From the NCBI GenBank assembly GCA_023014335.1, contig JAECYW010000015.1, positions 1,116,001 through 1,180,000 of the forward strand: a stretch of 64,000 bases of DNA. Reading direction: 5' to 3'. This DNA is from Galerina marginata (Eukaryota; Basidiomycota; Agaricomycetes; Agaricales; Galerinaceae). A program made the translations under genes and the position numbers. This document shows, piece by piece, positions 11,478 through 23,965 of the stretch (position 1 is the stretch's first letter; every line of letters starts with the position of its first letter). Below the pieces are notes generated by a model. It was not told the DNA's origin, made no database searches, and worked only from the letters and a program-made list of their open reading frames with translations.

Positions 11478-12218
11478 CTACGCAACCTCAATCTGCAGGT
11501 CCACACACCGATCCTTCGGCGACGGATGGAACCTAGCGACAAAATCAAACTGAGGGCCCGTCTCCGGGCTATGCGGGTATTGTTTACACTTCTCCACGCT
11601 CTTCCACTCCCTCGCGATAATCCCCAGCGCCTCCCTCCCATCCTGCGCCACCCCGCTCTCCACAAGCCAGCACCCAATGACCATCCCCGTGCGCCCAATC
11701 CCGCCTCGACAATGCACCGCGCTGATCCGCCCGCGGTTCTGGTTATTCCGCAGCGTGTCGAGGACGCGGTACATGTGGTCCACGCTCTCGGGGAGGCAGC
11801 GGTCGCGGATGGCGAAGCGGTGATACTCGATCGTGCTGGGGTCGATCCCCAGCAGCGCGCAGCGCTGGGAGAGGATGCTGCTGTACGGAAGCAGCTCGCC
11901 GCGCTCGGTGAGGTCGATGAAGGTGCGCACGCCCGCGCGGAGGAGCGCGTCGAGTTTGGGCTTGTTCGGGGTGGTGGGGGACCAGGGGTATTCGCAGGCG
12001 AGGAGGAGCGGGGTTGCCCAGTAGGAGTTGGGGATTGGGCGCGGGCAGATGGCGGTTAGTGGGCGGGGGACGTCTTCGATGTGGAGGGCTTGCAGGGTGC
12101 GTTGGGAGTGTTGGAGGTCTTCTTTGTGGGTTTGGTTCGGGCTTGATGAGCCCTTGCGGTGGCCTCCTCGCATGAAGGAGGGGACCCAGAGGTGTTCAAA
12201 GGGGATTCGGAAAGCCAT
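11478..12218 (-). CDS. Dual-specificity/tyrosine phosphatase-like protein
   Basis: Intronless ORF of 246 residues, unusual in this intron-dense window. The PTP signature HCRGGIGRTG sits near residue 169 (HCx5R[S/T]), giving the nucleophilic Cys and phosphate-binding Arg. Upstream are FIDLTERGEL and YHRFAIRDRCLPES, a candidate region for the general-acid Asp. The N-terminal 50 residues are basic with no signal peptide. The protein ends FVARFHPSPKDRCVDLQIEVA. It belongs to the Cys-based phosphatase superfamily, of the small ADP-ribosylglycohydrolase-neighbour/DSP-like type often found in fungi; the substrate (phosphoprotein or phosphoinositide) cannot be told from sequence. The GC content is markedly higher than in the flanks, which explains the many shadow frames over it. 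Confidence 0.85.
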   Translation of the reverse strand: MAFRIPFEHLWVPSFMRGGHRKGSSSPNQTHKEDLQHSQRTLQALHIEDVPRPLTAICPRPIPNSYWATPLLLACEYPWSPTTPNKPKLDALLRAGVRTFIDLTERGELLPYSSILSQRCALLGIDPSTIEYHRFAIRDRCLPESVDHMYRVLDTLRNNQNRGRISAVHCRGGIGRTGMVIGCWLVESGVAQDGREALGIIAREWKSVEKCKQYPHSPETGPQFDFVARFHPSPKDRCVDLQIEVA

Positions 12219-13389
12219 TGGGATGTTCGCGTATTGCGATCGTTTGGTGTTTGGTTGGGGGCGAAGAAAGACGCCCTGCCCGCTTTTATAGGTGTAATTT
12301 CCGCCGGTCCGAATAAAGGGTGGCGGACAAAGGCCAAGGGTCGCACACGAGCTAGAACAGCACAGGCACGTGTTCTAAAAAAAAACTTGTTTGTTCCGGA
12401 TCCCGTCTCGACTGGCCATGGCGTTCTCGCTTGGCTCCCGTTATAATTATCACAATCAGGATTAGGTCGTTCTTGTCCGCAGAACTGTGGCATCCTTTGC
12501 GATTCTGGATATTGATATCGACCTGTTCTATCCGTGAAGACAGGACGAATCGAGCACCTGCAGTTGTTGGTTCCTTCCGGGGTTATTGCTATCGATTCTC
12601 ATTCAGATATCGGCTGGCGACGAGGGCTCTGTTCGGAAAACCTCGGGATTGGCTGGCACTTTCTGGGTTGGAGCATTCCGTTTTCTTGGGCTGCCTTGTG
12701 TTTTCGGTGTGGTACGGCTAAGCTTCATGCTGCCAGGCGTCGACCTACTGGTTGATATCCACGAGGATACCTCTCCGTGGCGTGCGGCGTTCATATTCTT
12801 CTACTTAGCGGAACGGAATAACCTCGAGCTGCGATAAAGCGGAGGTGGCGCTGGCCCCACTGCGTGAAAGACGCGAGAATCTGCCAGTTGGTCCTGGATC
12901 GTCAGTCCTCTTTTCTTCACTCGAACGTTCCCCTTGAACGTTCGAATCCAAGTTTCTCCAGCTTCAGCTGAGCTGCGTGCTACCCTCGTTGACCGTCACT
13001 CGGATGCCACCGTCCTACTCTACTCGATTCTGCCACCCACGATAATAGGACTCGGCGTTCACATCTGCTAGACTGCATGTTTGCTGCGCCTCTTCCATCA
13101 GTTTAACTATTACTAGAAAGGCAATACATACCAGCTTTCAAGACTTGGCGTGCATACTCGGGAGGTAGGTGGGCTGTAATATTATGTAGCTCCCATCTTA
13201 CACCTGCAGGTCAAGGTTCAAAAGACGCCAAATGCTATTATCTCCAAACGTTAGACCATACCTCACATGGATCCGGGACAACGGTCAATGCGATGCAACA
13301 CAGTTCTCCTGCAGGAATCACGCCTTACTCTCCTGAGTCCTCCCCGCATTGTAAAAGCGCGCCTTTTATTATTTATTCTTGATTCTTTA
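12219..13389. other. Intergenic region, no gene recognised
   Basis: Promoter side of the phosphatase, followed by about 1 kb without a recognisable coding signal. A small palindrome around CGAACGTTCCCC and TTGAACGTTCGAA lies near 12925-12950. Confidence 0.4.
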
Positions 13390-13555
13390 TTCTTATCCAA
13401 GGGTCCACTTTTCCCACTCATCAAGAAAACCTTGGCTCAATTGTACAAAAATAACCAAAGTACCTTTCCTGCGGCACAGTCAAAAAGTCTCGTCGATACT
13501 AACCACTGGGAAAAAAGCTTCGACGGTGTCTATTTATACTCACTTATCCTGTCTC
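13390..13555 (+). repeat. Promoter-like repeat module, copy 1 (partial)
   Basis: First of three related segments. Shared landmarks in order are CTTGGCTC, ACAAAAATAACCAA, GTACCTTTCC, CAGTCAAAAA, CCACTGGGAA and a TATA-like CTATTTATA. This copy stops soon after the TATA-like element. Confidence 0.75.
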
Positions 13556-13574
13556 GACGGACTGGATAAACTTG

Positions 13575-13960
13575 CTCTTTCTTTCCCCACTCACAAAACA
13601 AACCTTGGCTCTCAAACTTCGATTTTGACAAAAATAACCAACGTACCTTTCCCTGCTGCAGTCAAAAAAATCTCTCGTCGATACTAGCCACTGGGAATTC
13701 GAAAAGGGGGCCTCAACGACGTCTATTTATATGATTTGCTTTTCGAGTCTCGAATCTCGACGGGCTGCACACAGCATACTCTAATAAGTACTACCAGTTG
13801 CATCAGCGTCAGCTCGGACGTCTGGGTAAAGTACGCGCTTCGTGCAGTGCAGTGCAGTTTAATATCGGAGACACCTGGAGCTGTTATCGATTATCGTTCT
13901 CTTATTCGTGTATGGGAAGTCCTGATTCCAACACCCACTCGCCATTATCGCCTGTCTCAG
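13575..13960 (+). repeat. Promoter-like repeat module, copy 2
   Basis: Repeats the landmarks of copy 1 (ACAAAAATAACCAACGTACC near 13627, then CCACTGGGAATTCG and CTATTTATATG). It continues with CTCGAGTCTCGAATCTCGACG-like sequence, GGGCTGCACACAG, TTTAATATCGGAGACACCTG and CTGTTATCGATTATCG, all found again in copy 3. Confidence 0.75.
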
Positions 13961-14204
13961 CTGACAATAACGCGCATCTTCCTTCCTTGCAGTGCCTGTA
14001 GAGTCACTAGCATACAAACCAAACACAGACTCGAGCCCTAGACTAAATGTTAGTACCGCGAAACGATAGGCCACCTCATGCCACCGTGACGTAGAGAAAG
14101 GTCAGCATGATACCGACAGAACTTAGAAGCCAACTCCTCGAGTCCTTGGCTGATATATTTTCGCCTTACTCTGAACCCCCGCACTTTTTCGCATTTGAAA
14201 GTGA

Positions 14205-14690
14205 GCACTTTGTTCTTTGTTCAAAAATACACTCTTTCCCATTCATCAAGCCCAGACAAACTTGGCTTCAATTATACAAAAATAACCAACGTACCTTTTC
14301 CTGCGGCACAGTCAAAAAATCTCAACCAACTCTCGCCCACAACAGCCACTGGGAAAAGAGCTTTCGAAATTCGATCGGGTTTATAAATACGTGACTACTT
14401 GCTTCTCGAGTCTCGAGGGGCTGCACGCACGCAGTACACTGGCAGTTGCCTCAGCCTCAGCCTCAGCCTGGTCTTATCCGAGTTACTTAAGCGAGAAGAA
14501 GTCATGGGTTCTCAGCTACTTCTTCCTTTAGCTCAGGCAGGACGGTTATTATGGGTATGGGTAGAGCACGCGCTTTGTGCTTTGTGCAGTTTTAATATCG
14601 GAGACACCTGTTATCGATTATCGTTTCGCGTGTATGGGAAATCCCACCACCACTGGCTTTTGCTCGCGATATCGATTTTCGCCTATCCGC
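14205..14690 (+). repeat. Promoter-like repeat module, copy 3
   Basis: Repeats copy 2 across both halves: ACAAAAATAACCAACGTACC (about 14277), GCCACTGGGAAAAG, TTTATAAATACG, CTCGAGTCTCGAGGGGCTGC, then TTTTAATATCGGAGACACCT and TGTTATCGATTATCG. It ends about 120 bp before the alpha-glucosidase ATG, so it probably contains that gene's working promoter. Confidence 0.75.
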
Positions 14691-14809
14691 GTCTTGAATC
14701 TTGACTTCCTGCCGTACCGCATATCTTCATCTCCATCTCCCTATCCCTAGCAGCGCATCTCCGATTCTGAATCCACCACCCACAGACTTCAGATCTACTC
14801 TACTGCTAG

Positions 14810-17370
<2,561 letters not shown>

Positions 17371-17959
17371 AAGGGTGCAACGGGGCCTAACCTCCTTGTA
17401 GATAGACTGCGATATATGTGATGTGCCGGTGCCCTACGGTCCAGGATCACGATATATGTAATAATGATCTTGAGGGAGTTTGATTATCGTACAAAAAGCT
17501 CGTGAATGGAATTTATAGCAACTGTTACGCTCACAGTCAATGTTAATGAATCTTTACCTACATAGACCCGATTCTCCTCGACCACTGACCAGGCCCAAAC
17601 CGACTTCTGATTAGATTAGATGACAGGTCGACAAAAATACCGCACAGCCACTGATAAACCTGCCAGGCTCTCCTTTTGACTTGAATGAAGCTTCCTTGCT
17701 CGTATTTTCAACCCTCAAAGTCGGCGAAAGTATTCAAACCCTCGATGTGATTATCTGAATCCGATTATGCTCGTTGAAAAAGCGAAGACGGAGGGCGGTT
17801 CGGTTCGGTTTACTTGTCGTTCCTTACACTACCCAATTTGTTGACAGTCAGGTCCAGGGTCGGTATGAACGTTCCAGGCCGCTGTAAACCACAGTCCCAA
17901 AGGAAAGGGTACAGGGTGGCAATGCGGGCTTCCGTTTCTACATTTGCACCATCACCTCA
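17371..17959. other. Intergenic region
   Basis: 3' region of the glucosidase and probable promoter, or unresolved first exon, of the next gene. A short frame with ATG at 17922 (MRASVSTFAPSPQCILFAVAQLLW) looks like a signal peptide but runs out of frame with the downstream Cys-rich exon. Confidence 0.4.
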
Positions 17960-19585
17960 GTGCATTCTCTTCGCTGTGGCTCAGCTCTTGTGGTTCAAGT
18001 TCACAATCGAGCCTCAATCAGTGGCGATTCAATGGTCTACAAGCTCCAGTGCAACTTAGCAACCCAGGATTGCGCCTCTCTTTATCCGGCGACTGCGAGC
18101 AACCCGCCTTATGCTAGCGGCAGCTGTGTGCGCGACGCGCGGCTGGAGGGCAACGTTGGGCGATGCGGATTCCCTGGTGCAGTTTGTGCAGTCAATGCAC
18201 AAGGGAAGGACAACTGTGGTGGACTGGGTCAATCAGGTGAGTCTTTCCGGTCATTGAAAAGTACGGTGATCTGTATTGTTGATGGGAGTTAGACCCGCTT
18301 TGCAGTAATGGTGTCTGCGGAGGGTACGCTTCTCAGTTATTTCGCTCTATGTATGGTCCTTGAGCTGTTGACTTTGTGGTAGGGGTGCTGGTTCTGTTTG
18401 TCATGGAAATGTGGGCTGTAATTGTACGTTAAAGTCGATTCGATTCTTCTATGTCCCAGTTTTCTTGACGGTTTGAAGGCATATTGAATCCATGATTCAT
18501 AGGGGGCTTGCGCTGTAACAACTCTATTACCGGCGGTACAGGAGTGTGTGGTGGTTATTATGCCTACATGGCCAACAATGAAGCAGCGGATGGGCTCGAT
18601 TTTGGAAGGGATTATTGTTTGAGCGGTATGTATCTATCTGGTCATAACTACCCCGACCGTATGTCGTGCTGTTCACTGAACTTGAGGTCGCCCTGTAGGC
18701 CACGCATTTCAAGGAGGGAACGGATATTGGTATTGCTCAAGCGGGCCTGCAATGGCGTTAACGGTACCTGGTGCTGCGGTGCCTGGTGGTGCTTCAGCGT
18801 CTGGGCCCAAGAAGCACAAGAAGTTGGGAACGATTCTTGGTCCCGTTATCGGCGTCCTCGGTGGAGTTGCCATCTTTCTACTTATCGGATCCATTTTCCT
18901 TCGAAGGCGAAAAGTGAAACTTGGACGTGTCCCTTCAGCCTCATATGTGGTCGACAGTCAAGAAAAGGCATCTCAGCTGCATGACGACTCGGCTCCAGAA
19001 GTTGCTTTTCGTAAAACTGCGCCTGCAGTGGACAATAGTGATGGCTCTATCTTGGCTCCTCGCCTGCCCTCGTCCGTGCTTGAACCTAGCAGACCAAACA
19101 TGGCGAACTTTCCACCAGAAATACAGTCGGATGAGTACATCAGGACAAGCGCATATAACTCGTCTACCGTCTTTGTCCCTGTCAGGCCACCCGCAACGAA
19201 CATGGGAGGCTCATTTGCTAGTCCTGGTGGTGGAGCAATTCCTTCGCTATACGGTGCTCAACCGCCTCGTGATTCCCTCTATACAAATACATCATTCCAA
19301 CCGTCGACACTTTCACCTTCCCCGGTTGAACCATTGCAGCGAGAGATGTCTCCGACTTTAGACGGGCGTAACAGTCCAGCGAGTCCCAGATCGACACTGG
19401 CCGGGTTACCGCCTCCCAGCTATGTGGCCGGTGTTGATATCAGTACCGATTCCGCCAGCGGTTTGGACTCCGTTGAGCAACGACTTTTGCAACTTCGAGC
19501 GGAAGTTGATCGGGGGTTGGCGGAGATCAGGGAGCAGAGGAAAGAAGGACCTAGGAGCGATGTTTCGAATTTCAAAGAGGGTTAG
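17960..19585 (+). CDS. Cys-rich single-pass membrane protein
   Basis: The outer region has many Cys in short exons: KLQCNLATQDCASLYPATAS, GSCVRDARLEGNVGRCGFPG, CSNGVCGG, GSVCHGNVGCNWGLRCNN and GYWYCSSG. One membrane helix follows in the last exon (GPVIGVLGGVAIFLLIGSIF, near 18870), then an RRRKVK stop-transfer and a tail of about 210 residues rich in Ser and Pro, with a coiled-coil-like end (VEQRLLQLRAEVDRGLAEI). The stop is at 19583-19585. The amino end is uncertain: the coding frame opens at 17960, while a signal-peptide-like stretch (ATG 17922) lies in another frame, so a short first intron or a sequence error is possible. Architecture resembles fungal wall-anchored sensors; ligand unknown. 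Confidence 0.7.
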
Positions 19586-20743
19586 GCGTGCATTCGAGTT
19601 ACAAGGCTTGTGTTTTTTGTCTTCTTCCATTTCGTCCTGCTGTTCTGGGTACAATGAAATGCGGCTAGACAACCTCTTTATCGACGTCTACATTCGACGT
19701 GTCGTCAGGTTTAGATGTTTGTGAGATGGACGACAGATTAGGTCTCATGACTATCCCTTGTACTCGGAAGTTGAGAGCCTGCAATTGCCTCATTCTTTAA
19801 CCGGATATGTACTTCTGAGCCATCGCTCTGGCTCAGCTACTCACAGCCTTTTTATTTGCCAAATACGAGGGTGACCTTATCTTTCCAGGAGCAAGACATG
19901 ACATGACAGATCCTCAGCGGTGGCAAAATACTTATTGGACGGGAAGAGAATTTACCCCCTGATTCTCTCAATTCGACGTAGCAAATTTATTCGAAAGCTG
20001 TGCGCCGAATGACATGTCCGAGGTGTTCACCATAGAAAAGTAAATCGTGTAGAACTGAAGCGGTTTGGTTCCAAGTTCGAACCAAAAATTAGTGCGTAAT
20101 TGCAGAGTTCTGCCAGTGGTTCGCGCGCGTTTCAAGACAAGAAAGTAAGGTGTTCATGATTCATCGTGTTCAAGTAATGCACGTTGCTAATAAAGGCAGT
20201 TTATCCCTTTAGGTCAAAGTAGTACTTGTCGTAAGAACAGCCTCCAGGCAGCCTCAAGGTCGCCCATTCCTCGTTGGTTACAAGAGCCTTGCTTGTCCCT
20301 TGATATTGCTCATTTAAACGCTGGCAGTTCGCTTAGATTACGAGGCTATTAATAGACACTCTGCAGTGAGTCCTATTCTTAGATCTTCCCATCAGGACAA
20401 GATAGTCAGTAATGTATTTTGACGGCTGAAAGATTGGGAACCTGCGGATAGGAGTCGCCTTCCAGAAGATTTCAAAGGGCCTGGAAACCAGAATTAAAGG
20501 CAAAAGCACCGAAATCGGTCATCGGCGAAGGGACCATTGGCGAGTGAGTGAAGAAAGCAGGTGTGGAGTCAAAACCACGCATTGAACAGAGGATGCAGGC
20601 GCGCCAATCTAAGTAATACGGCATAGTTGCTTTCCTCAAGCGAGTCGATATCCTTCGCTGAAAATTCGAAGGATCGAATAGATAGACGGCTGCTTACGAT
20701 AGCTGACACTGGACAGTTGGATTTCTCTGCGGGTTCTTCCATG
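19586..20743. other. Intergenic region, nothing recognised
   Basis: No convincing coding frame. A 133-codon minus-strand frame extends from here over the promoter of the next gene, but its extension is not maintained in the duplicate copy, so it is not called. Confidence 0.4.
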
Positions 20744-20880
20744 GGTAAAGGACTATCCTTGTTTAATTTTGAGGGGCTATCGAACGTCTCCAGGCACCAC
20801 CAGATCGACATGTTGTCGAGACCTAGAACGCCCAATGTCTGTGTTATATCGTAAACCGCATTCAAGCTTTTTCGCATTGT

Positions 20881-20932
20881 CCCCTCCCAGCCCCTCCCTG
20901 GATTTTCCTGCGAGTACTTAAGAGGGGCGTGC
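20881..20932 (+). promoter_or_regulatory. Promoter of Cys-rich microgene, copy A
   Basis: CCCCT-containing stretch (CCCCTCCCAGCCCCTCCC), then CGAGTACTTAAGAGGGGCG. CCCCT/AGGGG resembles the fungal stress-response element (STRE), and TACTTAAG sits where copy B has a TATA-like TATTTAAG. It is conserved between copies while the surrounding bases have drifted. Confidence 0.5.
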
Positions 20933-21150
20933 AGTTTTCTAACGCCAGAACCCCCCCATCTCCAGCCCATTTCCTGGCAAGTCTTTTCTAACTATGCTCT
21001 CCAGGTGTTCATTACTCATTTTGCTTGTCTATTAGCAGCCTCGCTACATTCTAGTATCAACCGTTTAGTCCAGGTTTGCCAATCCCGACGTTCCATGTCC
21101 ATATTCACCACTCACCGTCTTTGATTCTACGTCTCAGTTAAAACACTACA

Positions 21151-21379
21151 ATGCCCTCTACTTCTCCTTGCGGTAACTGCAAAAGCAGCACGACCAGCTT
21201 TAATCAAAGTGGCTGGCAAGGCAAGTCGCTCGTTTGGTTCTGATACGAGGTCGAGCTCACAGGGATTTGTCTCTTTAGGCCGATCGTGCACATGTCGCCA
21301 GGAGGTTTGCCACAAATGCAAGTCAATCAAGAGGGTCCTTGCTTCTTGCGTCAGTCATGCGAAAGCCAGGGGAAAGTAG
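21151..21379 (+). CDS. 56-residue Cys-rich protein, metallothionein-like (copy A)
   Basis: Two exons, 21151-21220 and 21279-21379, encode 56 residues with Cys at 7, 10, 27, 29, 34, 37 and 47 and His at 35 and 50. The pattern is CGNC, CTC, CHKC and a lone C, ending in a Lys/Arg-rich tail (SHAKARGK). There is no signal peptide, membrane helix or aromatic core beyond one Phe and one Trp, so metal chelation is the simplest reading. CxC and CxxC spacing suits a metallothionein or tiny zinc knuckle, but I recognise no named family. The intron has a GC-AG border (GCAAGT) where copy B has GTAAGT. Seven residues differ from copy B, mostly conservatively, and none is Cys. The gene is too short for routine annotation. 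Confidence 0.65.
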
Positions 21380-22102
21380 TTGAGCACCTTCCTTTGTTCG
21401 TTGGCTCCGGGAGTCACTATGACCCTTCGACGGCCGCTGCGAAATGTGACTTGTAAACTTTATACAACTCTGAACGCGTGGATTTTGAGTTTTCAGGTTG
21501 AAAGAAAAAGGAAAGATTTCTCGGTTTGTTTGCAGTCCCGAGGGACCTTCTCCTTATTTGTTCGTCATTGGAAATTAATTCAGTCGTGGCTTCGTCTGCT
21601 TAAAGGCCGAACCACGAATGTTAGACCAACAAGTTTTAGAGTTGACGCAATCTAACTTAATATGCCTGCTGCGTTGAAAAATGTCGGATCACTTCGAATT
21701 CCTCCTACGGATTATTAGCGAAATAAGGCATAACGCCATTCGCGCAGGTGTCAGTGCCATGAATGACGACCAGTGGTTGCACATGGAGACAACTTGGACA
21801 GGATACGAATACAGGGATACTCGTTAAAAATTCAAACCCGACGACGTGTGGACCATTCCAGGCCTCTTTGATCACGATGTGTCGATGATGCGGTGACGAC
21901 GTGCAAGTCGTATTCTAAAAAATCGACACGGAATGACACGGTGATAACTCCACACTGTGAGGCGTAGGCCAATTCAGACTTCGAGGACTAGTTCCTAATT
22001 TACCAGCGTGTCGACTTCTCGAATCTCGATGTGGATTACTCAACTTTGCTCAACATTCCAAAAGGCAAGGTCGATCGTCCGGGAGAGGAGAGCGAGGAGG
22101 AC

Positions 22103-23363
22103 GGCGCACAGGTGAAAAAGCGGAAAAGCTACCTGAGGCTGCTTTAGCCCACCTACCGGTCCGTAGTACCGGACCAAGAAAATCACTAGAAATGACAACT
22201 ACTCTAGAAAATGTATAACCGTTGTCTACGTATGAATATATGGTGTACACTTGGGACAGATATGGTGCTACTAAGTAGCATACAGCAGCGAGGACAATAA
22301 ATGGTAGTAGCTACGTAAACGCGTAACAGTTGAGCAGGGTATACTGACGGAGAGACTTATGTTCTCCGTGAATACATGTTATTTCTGATGTTTTCTGGGG
22401 GGAAAATGGTTCTTTCTGGGTTTTCCGAGCGGTAATCGATGTGTAAACTCTTCTGGGGCCTTCCCTGGGGCCTTCCCTACTGCAAGCTTATATACTCGAG
22501 TGGCTACAGATTTACCGCTCATCCGTTTCGCCCAACTCGAAATCTACGTACTTGGAAAGGATATCATCTATTCACCACTAACCTTTTTCGACATGCTAGA
22601 CCCTCTGAGAGCGTCAATCCTATCTTGGGGCTGGTAAGTCGGCCTCGAAAAACCCAATTTGCAACGAAAATGGGCAAGGTCACTGATTTTTTTTCGCCCC
22701 CCCCCCTCCCACCTATGTTCGGGATCCACGTTCCGCCACCCCCTTGCATCAGCCTGCCTCATAACAAACTCTCCCATTCTGACTCTAGACCAGGAGCTTG
22801 ATACGCTCGACGGAGTTAGTGGTTGTCTCGGCAATGGCCTGAAAGAATGTGAATGAGAAGCAGGAAGAAGAACAGCGCATGAGAAATCAGAAGTACAGCA
22901 AAGCGAGAAAGCCTTCTGATGTACTTCTAGCTTTGTTAAATTTAAAGGCGCAGGCTGTGCAGACGGCAGCAAACCTGGGTGAAAATTAAGGTGCTCCTGC
23001 AACGTGGGCACAATCTGAAATATGTACCACTGCCAGTACGTATGAGTATACAATGAGTAGATGATCTCTATATAAACCTTAGTTGGGCAGCTACCATAAT
23101 GTAACATGCTAGAAAAACCTTTTACTAGGGTGCTTGGCTATATTACAACCACAAAACCTCCATCAACCAGCCATCAATATTCGAACACCTAGATTCCAAA
23201 TGGACGCCATGAGTCGCTTTTCTATTTCAGTCGTTCTTGGGAATTATTTTTTCCAAGCACACTGGTTCCCGTGTTTTTCCCGAATAGCGGCGTACACATT
23301 GAACAGAGGAGGCAGACGGGACAGTAAAATGTATGATTACTTTCCTCAGGTGAGTCGACGGCA
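22103..23363. other. Spacer between duplicated blocks
   Basis: About 1.26 kb without a recognisable gene. There is a tandem CTTCCCTGGGGC doublet at about 22457-22480 and a C9 run near 22699. Confidence 0.4.
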
Positions 23364-23460
23364 CATGGTAAAAGACTATCCTTGTTTAATTAATAAAAAA
23401 ATATCGTGTGGCTGTCAACGCCCACTGTCTGTGTCATATCGTAACCGCATTCAACTTGAA

Positions 23461-23512
23461 GTTATTCGCACTGTCCCCTCCCAGCGCCTGCGAGTATTTA
23501 AGAGGGGCGTGC
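23461..23512 (+). promoter_or_regulatory. Promoter of Cys-rich microgene, copy B
   Basis: CCCCTCCCAGCGCC followed by CGAGTATTTAAGAGGGGCG: a TATA-like TATTTAAG flanked by CCCCT and AGGGG (STRE-like) motifs, about 235 bp upstream of the ATG. A possible 5'-UTR intron starts at GTGTTCAT (about 23585). Confidence 0.5.
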
Positions 23513-23733
23513 AGTTTTCTAACGCCAGAACCCTCCAGCCACTAGCCCATTTTCTGGCAAGTTCTCTCAATACATGCTCTTCAGGTGTTCATAACTGATT
23601 TTGCCTGCCTATTAGCAACCTCGCTACATCCTAGTATCCACCGTTTAGCCCAGGTCTGCCAAAATCCTGACGTTCCATTTTTTTATTCACTACTCACCAT
23701 CCTTAATTTTTCGCCTCAGTTGAAACCTCTACC

Positions 23734-23965
23734 ATGCCCTCTACTTCTGCATGCGGTAGTTGCAATAGCAGCACAACTAGCTTTAATCAAAGTGGCTGGC
23801 AAGGTAAGTCGCTCGCTTGGTTCTGATACGAGGTCGAGCTCTGAGCCAGGGATTTGTTTTATAGGCAAATCGTGCAGTTGTCGCCAGGAGGTTTGCCACA
23901 AATGCAAGTCAATCAAGAAGGTCATCGCTTCTTGCGTCAGTCATGCGAAAGCCAGGGGAAAGTAG
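23734..23965 (+). CDS. 56-residue Cys-rich protein, metallothionein-like (copy B)
   Basis: Exons 23734-23803 and 23865-23965 with a canonical GTAAGT...TAG intron of 61 bp. Exon lengths (70 and 101 nt) equal copy A. The seven Cys, both His and the spacing CGSC, CSC, CHKC, C are kept. Changes against copy A are P6A, N9S, K11N, R25K, T28S, R42K and L44I. Conservation of the coding frame and Cys while the flanks carry indels indicates that the protein is under selection. Predicted cytosolic metal-binding peptide, by inference only. The STRE-like promoter elements would fit metal or oxidative stress induction. Confidence 0.65.

Larger units (their letters stand above)
20744..22102 (+). repeat. Direct duplication, copy A
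   Basis: About 1.36 kb matching copy B (23364-25144). It opens with GGACTATCCTTGTTTAATT and closes with GGGAGAGGAGAGCGAGGAGG, and includes the promoter, the Cys-rich microgene and about 700 bp of downstream sequence. Similarity is high around the gene and lower downstream, where several indels separate the copies. No terminal inverted repeats or target duplication were seen, so this looks like segmental duplication rather than a transposon. Confidence 0.8.

Noticed and set aside
11526..12059. 177-codon plus-strand ORF
   Set aside because: Antisense shadow of the GC-rich phosphatase gene; the minus-strand frame has the PTP signature.
20569..20970. 133-codon minus-strand ORF
   Set aside because: It overlaps the conserved promoter of the Cys-rich microgene; the matching strand in copy B is not open over the same span, and no domain is visible.
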